DNA from: Deltaproteobacteria bacterium
Lineage (GTDB): Bacteria > Desulfobacterota > Binatia > Binatales > Binataceae
NCBI GenBank assembly: GCA_021799555.1
Contig: JAJZAG010000001.1
Coordinates: 9,674 to 46,283 of the forward strand
Length of the DNA stretch: 36,610 bases
Direction of reading: 5' to 3'
The position numbers and the translations under genes are program-made. Each line of letters opens with the position of its first letter. The first letter of the stretch is position 1. This document shows positions 32,237 through 36,610 of this stretch, in pieces. Below the pieces are notes generated by a model. It did no database searches and was not told the origin of the DNA. It was given only the letters and a program-made list of their open reading frames with translations.

Positions 32237-33418
32237 CTAATCGTGCGGAACACCAGTATATAGTGTTGAGTATACGTGCCGCGCGATCATGAGATCTTCA
32301 TTAGTGGGAATAACACGAACGATACAGCAGCCGTCTGTGGCGCTGATCGTATCGGCATTTTGCTGATTTTTCCGAGCATCAAGTACGACTCCGAGATGCG
32401 CGAGGCCATTGCAGATTTCCGCTCGCACGAGAGCGGCTTTTTCCCCGATACCGCCGGTAAACACCAGCATGTCGAGCCCGCCGAGAGCGGCCGCGAGGGC
32501 GCCAACCTGCTTACGCGCCTGATAACAAAACATCTCGATCGCCTGAGCCGCGCATGAATCCATATGACTGCGGTCAAGAAGCGTCTTCATGTCCGCAGTG
32601 ACCCCGGATACGCCAAACAATCCCGATTCGTCGTTGACAAGCCGCTCCAACGCGCGCGCGGCAAGATGCTTGTGATTGAGCAGGTAAAGAATGACGCCCG
32701 GGTCCAGATCGCCGCTCCTGGTTCCCATCATAAAGCCGCCGGTTGGCGAAAAACCCATCGTTGTATCGAGCGAACGCCCGTCTCTCACCGCCACCATGCT
32801 GGCGCCGCTACCGAGATGAGCGATAATCAGGCGCCGGGGCGGATTATCACCTAGCGTTTCCATGATGTACTCATAGGAGATGCCGTGAAACCCGTACCGC
32901 CGAATCCCTTCGTCAAACAGTCCACGCGGCAGCGCGAATCGCTCGGCCACTTCGGGCATCGCACGATGAAATGCCGTATCGAAGCACGCAACCTGCGGCA
33001 GACCGGGCGCGAGCGCGGCGATCGCTTCGATACCGGCGAGCTCATCGGGCAAATGCAGCGGTGCGAACGGGATGAGGCTTCGTAAGTTCGCGATCAGAGC
33101 GTCGCTGATCCGCTCAGGAGCTTCATGGTCAGGTCCGCCGTGGACGATACGGTGTCCGGCAGCGTCAGGTGACGGGAGGTCCAGGTGGGCCATCGCGGAA
33201 AACGCCGCCTCGAGTGCCGCGTGCGGCTCGAATATGCTGTCCCCTTCCCTCTCGAACTTTCTGCCGCTGGTGGTAACCCATAGGCGCCCTCGCAGCCCTT
33301 CGCCGCGTTCCACGCCCCCCTGTGCCATCATCGCTCCGATGCTGTTGTCGAATGCGTATAGGGCAAACTTGCGGGTGGAGGAACCGCTATTGAGACAGAA
33401 TATTATTCGCGCAGGCAT
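32237..33418 (-). CDS. ackA: Acetate kinase
   Basis: A 393-residue ASKHA-fold kinase that makes ATP from acetyl phosphate and ADP, releasing acetate. Active-site features are 'CLNSGSSTRKFALY' (N10 and neighbours, phosphate loop), R90 in 'AAGHRIVHGG', D147 in 'ACFDTAFHRAMPE', H178 in 'RYGFHGIS', 'AHLGSGAS' (about 200-207), R234 in 'GTRSGDLDPG', and 'FTGGIGEKA' near the C-terminus. The length is normal. It follows xfp by 33 bases, which is the usual pairing for phosphoketolase metabolism, and precedes the second phosphorylase by 14 bases. No pta is present, so acetyl phosphate is presumably supplied by Xfp. Confidence 0.96.
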   Translation of the reverse strand: MPARIIFCLNSGSSTRKFALYAFDNSIGAMMAQGGVERGEGLRGRLWVTTSGRKFEREGDSIFEPHAALEAAFSAMAHLDLPSPDAAGHRIVHGGPDHEAPERISDALIANLRSLIPFAPLHLPDELAGIEAIAALAPGLPQVACFDTAFHRAMPEVAERFALPRGLFDEGIRRYGFHGISYEYIMETLGDNPPRRLIIAHLGSGASMVAVRDGRSLDTTMGFSPTGGFMMGTRSGDLDPGVILYLLNHKHLAARALERLVNDESGLFGVSGVTADMKTLLDRSHMDSCAAQAIEMFCYQARKQVGALAAALGGLDMLVFTGGIGEKAALVRAEICNGLAHLGVVLDARKNQQNADTISATDGCCIVRVIPTNEDLMIARHVYSTLYTGVPHD

Positions 33419-33451
33419 GACTCAGTCTGTGTCAGTTGCGGGGTTCCATTC

Positions 33452-35851
33452 TCAATACTGCCATGTCCAGTTGGTGACTTCGGGATTGTCGATTCCGTGC
33501 TCGTATGCGTACTGAAGGTGTTCGTAGATTTGATCGGTCAACCATTTCTTGACATGCGCACCGACCGAGCGCAGGCGCGGCACGCGGTCGATTACATCAA
33601 TCACAAGATTGAAGCGATCTACCTGGTTGCTAATAGCCAGTTGCAGCGGTGTATTGATGCTGCCGAACTCCTTGTAGCCGCGCACGTGAAAATTGACGTG
33701 GTTGGTGCGCCGGTAGGCAAGCTTGTGAATCAACCATGGATAGCCGTGAAAATTAAATATGACGGGTTTGTCGATCGTGAACAGGCTGTCGAAGTCGCGA
33801 TCGCTGAGACCATGCGGATGCTCGGACGACGGCTGCAGCTTGAACAAGTCGATCACGTTAATAAAGCGAATCTTCAAGTCGGGAAAACGCTCGCGAAGAA
33901 TCGCGGTCGCTGCCAGCGCCTCGATTGTCACCACGTCTCCCGCGCACGCGATTACCACGTCTGGCTCCGCGTCTTGATCGGTACACGCCCATTCCCAAAG
34001 GCCAAGTCCCTGGGCGCAGTGCCGCTCCGCGGATTCGATATCCAGGAACTGTAGGTGCGGCATCTTGTCGGCGACGATCACGTTGACGTAGTTCGTGCTG
34101 CGCAGACAATGATCGGTAACGCTCAATAGACAATTAGCATCAGGCGGTAGATAGATCCGTGTCACCAAGGCGCTCTTGTTCGTCACGAGATCGATGAAAC
34201 CGGGGTCTTGATGGGTGAAGCCGTTATGATCCTGGCGCCAGACCGTCGAACTAATCAGTATGTTGAGAGAGGAAATCGCGGCGCGCCAAGCGACTTCGGA
34301 ACGGCACTTCTCGAGCCACTTGGCGTGCTGATTGAACATCGAATCGATCACGTGAGCGAACGCCTCGTAGGTCGAGAAGACTGCGTGCCTCCCGGTCAGC
34401 AGATATCCTTCCATCCAACCCTCAAGGGTGTGTTCGCTGAGCATCTCCATAACCCGTCCGTCGGGCGATAGCTCGCCGCCATCGTTGTCTTCGGGTTTGC
34501 GATCGGCGAGCCACGTTTTCTTGGTGGCTTCGTAGATCGCCTGGAGGCGGTTAGAAGCGGTTTCGTCGGGACCGAAGACGCGGAAGCTTGTCATGTTCTC
34601 GCGCATCACGTCGCGCAGAAAAGTTCCCATCACATAGGTGTTTTCCGCTTCGACGCGGCCCGGCTGATCGACCTTGACCGCATACTGGCGGAAATCAGGC
34701 ATGCGCAACGGCTTGCGCAAAAGTCCACCGTTGGCGTGTGGATTTGCGCTCATGCGCCGGTTCCCGGCGGGCGCGAGCTCGCGAAGGCTCGCGACAAGCT
34801 TGCCATTACCGTCGAACAGCTCCTGCGGGCGGTAACTGCGCATCCAGTCTTCCAGGATCTTGAGATGATCGGGATTGGTAGCCACATCGGCGATTGGAAT
34901 TTGATGAGCGCGCCAAAAGCCCTCGATTCGATGCCCGTCCAGCTCCTTTGGCGCGGTCCAGCCTTTTGGCGTCCGCAGTATGATCATCGGCCATCGCGGA
35001 CGGCTTGCGACGCCGCTCGAGCGCGCCTGCACCTGGATCGCGCGAATCTCGGCGAGACAGTGGTCGAGCGTGGCAGCCATCTTCTGATGCATCGCGAGCG
35101 GCTCGGCACCTTCGACTATGTAGGGGATATATCCATAGCCGATGAAGAGGCTTTTGAGTTCCTCTTCCGAGACGCGGGAAAGCAAAGTCGGATTCGCAAT
35201 CTTGTAGCCGTTGAGGTGAAGAATCGGCAGCACGGCTCCGTCACGAATCGGATTGAGGAACTTGTTGGAGTGCCACGACGTCGCCAGCGGCCCGGTTTCT
35301 GCCTCGCCGTCGCCCACTACCGGAACTACGATCAGGTCTGGATTGTCATAAGCAGCGCCATAGGCGTGCGAGATGCTGTAGCCGAGTTCACCGCCCTCGT
35401 TGATTGAGCCCGGGGTCTCGGGCGTGCAGTGGCTGCCGATTCCACCGGGAAAGGAGAACATCTTGAAAAGGCGCTTGAGACCTTCTTCGTCCTGGCTGCG
35501 GTCCGGATAGATTTCCGAATAGGTTCCCTCGAGATAAGCGTTGGCAAGAACCGCGGGCGCTCCATGACCAGGGCCCGAGACGTAGATCATGTTAAGGTCG
35601 TGAAGCCGGATCAGGCGGTTTAAGTGCACCCAGACGAAGCTCTGGCCGGGGTCCGATCCCCAATGGCCGAGCAAACGGCGCTTGATGTGCTCCGGCTGGA
35701 GCGGTGCTCTGAGCAGGGGATTGTCGCGTAAGTAGAGCATTCCAAGCGACAGGTAATTGCACGCGTGCCAATACGCATCGATATTGCGTAGCTCTTCGGC
35801 GCTGAGCGGTGCGGTCGTATCGGCGGGATCGGTTTTTGAGGTTCTGATCAT
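33452..35851 (-). CDS. xfp: Phosphoketolase (xylulose-5-P / fructose-6-P)
   Basis: A 799-residue thiamine-diphosphate enzyme that splits xylulose 5-phosphate and/or fructose 6-phosphate with inorganic phosphate into acetyl phosphate plus glyceraldehyde 3-phosphate or erythrose 4-phosphate. Landmarks are 'YVSGPGHGAPAVLANAYLEG', 'GGIGSHCTPETPGSINEGGELG', the ThDP motif 'VVGDGEAETGPLATSWHSNK', 'STYEAFAHVIDSMFNQH' and the C-terminal 'FNFHGYPWLIHKL'. I chose the ATG at 35851 because it follows GGTGGTGAAG. Two GTG codons four residues upstream (35863) are alternatives. It is the first gene of a long co-oriented set running to atpG. Which of the two substrates is preferred cannot be read. Confidence 0.96.
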   Translation of the reverse strand: MIRTSKTDPADTTAPLSAEELRNIDAYWHACNYLSLGMLYLRDNPLLRAPLQPEHIKRRLLGHWGSDPGQSFVWVHLNRLIRLHDLNMIYVSGPGHGAPAVLANAYLEGTYSEIYPDRSQDEEGLKRLFKMFSFPGGIGSHCTPETPGSINEGGELGYSISHAYGAAYDNPDLIVVPVVGDGEAETGPLATSWHSNKFLNPIRDGAVLPILHLNGYKIANPTLLSRVSEEELKSLFIGYGYIPYIVEGAEPLAMHQKMAATLDHCLAEIRAIQVQARSSGVASRPRWPMIILRTPKGWTAPKELDGHRIEGFWRAHQIPIADVATNPDHLKILEDWMRSYRPQELFDGNGKLVASLRELAPAGNRRMSANPHANGGLLRKPLRMPDFRQYAVKVDQPGRVEAENTYVMGTFLRDVMRENMTSFRVFGPDETASNRLQAIYEATKKTWLADRKPEDNDGGELSPDGRVMEMLSEHTLEGWMEGYLLTGRHAVFSTYEAFAHVIDSMFNQHAKWLEKCRSEVAWRAAISSLNILISSTVWRQDHNGFTHQDPGFIDLVTNKSALVTRIYLPPDANCLLSVTDHCLRSTNYVNVIVADKMPHLQFLDIESAERHCAQGLGLWEWACTDQDAEPDVVIACAGDVVTIEALAATAILRERFPDLKIRFINVIDLFKLQPSSEHPHGLSDRDFDSLFTIDKPVIFNFHGYPWLIHKLAYRRTNHVNFHVRGYKEFGSINTPLQLAISNQVDRFNLVIDVIDRVPRLRSVGAHVKKWLTDQIYEHLQYAYEHGIDNPEVTNWTWQY

Positions 35852-36037
35852 TTTCTTCACCACCTTCGCCGGTGCTCATGGCAAATGAGCCTCCGCTCCT
35901 TAAAGAATTCTCGTGAATCGCGACCGACGCAACCACTGAGAAGAGCCGCAGAAAGCGCGCTCCGGCGATGTTTGAGGGAGCAATCGCTATGCCGCTAGCC
36001 AAGACCAAAAACCATAGCGCGCGTAGCGTGGTTGCGG

Positions 36038-36057
36038 GTTTGGCAATCCAACCAAAC
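36038..36057. promoter_or_regulatory. Inverted repeat, possible operator
   Basis: GTTTGG (36038-36043) and CCAAAC (36052-36057) form a perfect 6-base inverted repeat with an 8-base spacer. It lies about midway between xfp and the CBS gene, where a shared regulator could bind. A single short repeat of this kind can arise by chance. Confidence 0.3.
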
Positions 36058-36146
36058 GACACAGAGCGAATTGACCGGTGTGCCCAAAAGACACATCGCG
36101 GCGCACTCGGCGGTCGGGGCTGAACGAAAAATATCGGACTACAGGC

Positions 36147-36162
36147 TGGCTCGATTTTGGCT
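36147..36162 (+). promoter_or_regulatory. Sigma-54 (RpoN)-like promoter for the CBS-domain gene
   Basis: TGGCTCGATTTTGGCT has the invariant GG (-24) and GC (-12) at exactly the right spacing. It differs from the consensus TGGCACG-N4-TTGCW at only two positions. Transcription would begin near 36173, leaving a leader of about 34 bases with a GGAGGAT ribosome binding site before the ATG at 36207. The match is good, but no enhancer site or RpoN activator gene is visible. Confidence 0.5.
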
Positions 36163-36206
36163 CTGAATAGGGCTGAAAGTTTTCCAAGGCATCGGAGGAT
36201 GGCGCG

Positions 36207-36610
36207 ATGAAGGTCGAAAATATGATGAATCGCGACGTTAAGAGCTGTCATCCCTATGATCGGCTGAACCGTGGCGCTCAAGTTATGTGGGAAAACACCT
36301 GTGGCGCCGTGCCGATTGTTGACGAGCAATCCCGGCCAATTGGCTTCCTGACCGACCGCGATATCTGTATGGCCGCCTATACGCAAGGCAAGCCTCTGCA
36401 GGAAATGACGGTTGACAGTGCCATGGCGCACAGGATTTTCGCTTGCCGCGCCGACGATGATCTCTCGGCCGCAATGAGGATGATGGCCGAGACCGGGATG
36501 CGCAGGCTCCCCGTAACCGGCCCAGAGGGCAAGCTCGTAGGGATACTATCGCTCGACGATCTCGCGTGCGAAGCAGGAAGAAGCCTGCGCGGAGGTGTGA
36601 ACGCTGAGTT
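36207..36610 (+). CDS. CBS-domain pair protein (3' end outside window)
   Basis: An open frame of 134 codons running off the right edge, beginning 'MKVENMMNRDVKSCHPYDRL'. The first CBS motif spans about residues 5-60 ('VPIVDEQSRPIGFLTDRDI') and the second about 70-125 ('MRRLPVTGPEGKLVGILSLDDL'). Such pairs (Bateman modules) bind adenine nucleotides or S-adenosyl ligands and often sense energy charge. The ATG has a strong GGAGGAT site about 8 bases upstream and a sigma-54-like promoter further up. It is divergent from the phosphoketolase-ATPase cluster, so a link to energy status is plausible but inferred. The full length and any further domain are unknown. Confidence 0.88.
   Translation, partial: MKVENMMNRDVKSCHPYDRLNRGAQVMWENTCGAVPIVDEQSRPIGFLTDRDICMAAYTQGKPLQEMTVDSAMAHRIFACRADDDLSAAMRMMAETGMRRLPVTGPEGKLVGILSLDDLACEAGRSLRGGVNAE

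Larger units (their letters stand above)
35852..36206. other. Divergent control region between xfp and the CBS-domain gene
   Basis: About 355 bases separate the leftward energy cluster from the rightward CBS-domain gene. It contains a sigma-54-like promoter reading right and one 6-base inverted repeat. I see no FNR-type palindrome (TTGAT-N4-ATCAA) and no good sigma-54 or sigma-70 match reading left to xfp. A leftward reading frame runs across the whole region and into xfp, but it has no recognisable protein features. Confidence 0.55.

Noticed and set aside
35864..36146. A leftward sigma-54 promoter or FNR box for xfp
   Set aside because: Partial matches (TGGCTAG and similar) have the wrong spacing between GG and GC, and no TTGAT-N4-ATCAA site is present.
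35592..36431. A 279-residue leftward frame spanning the xfp/CBS control region
   Set aside because: It overlaps the 5' end of xfp and the start of the CBS gene, has no domain or ribosome binding site, and contradicts both well-supported genes.

Overview
The window is GC-rich, gene-dense bacterial chromosome. It holds 29 supported protein-coding genes, two of them cut by the window edges, and no recognisable tRNA, rRNA, CRISPR array, transposase or phage gene. Starts include GTG and TTG, stop/start overlaps of the ATGA and TGATG type are frequent, and several convergent genes overlap at their stop codons. The gene families (enoyl-ACP reductase, FtsB-like protein, Kelch protein with a Thr/Pro tail, 'DADSH' amidohydrolase, N-type ATPase) suggest a free-living Gram-negative from a deltaproteobacterial or Binatota-like soil or groundwater lineage. 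That placement is an impression from protein style, not a search result.

Left third (1-15479): the C-terminus of FabI; glyoxalase II; a HemJ/CopD-like membrane protein; an acyl-CoA:carboxylate CoA-transferase; an FtsB-like divisome protein; a 33-residue Lys-rich protein with a near-consensus promoter, perfect ribosome binding site and intrinsic terminator; a translationally coupled pair (flippase-like membrane protein and exported DUF4412 protein); an anchored SGNH hydrolase; divergent trehalose genes otsB/otsA; an MsbA-type ABC exporter; and an MFS transporter coupled to a secreted Kelch protein.

Middle (15469-22986): storage-glucan metabolism, with an amylo-1,6-glucosidase-type debranching enzyme, a GT4 glycosyltransferase and a glycogen phosphorylase, followed by an amidohydrolase.

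Right third (23102-35851): the most striking part. Twelve genes lie head to tail on the minus strand with gaps of at most 36 bases: phosphoketolase (xfp), acetate kinase (ackA), a second and different alpha-glucan phosphorylase, then a complete N-type rotary ATPase in the order atpD-C-Q-R-B-E-F-A-G. The b subunit carries a delta-like C-terminal extension and there is no separate delta gene. A CBS-domain gene runs divergently from xfp behind a sigma-54-like promoter.

The proposed logic is that stored glucan is phosphorolysed, sugar phosphates are split by phosphoketolase to acetyl phosphate, acetate kinase makes ATP, and the N-ATPase spends ATP to pump ions. This would be an oxygen- and respiration-independent maintenance module. 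The trehalose and glycogen genes upstream fit a stress or energy-reserve theme.
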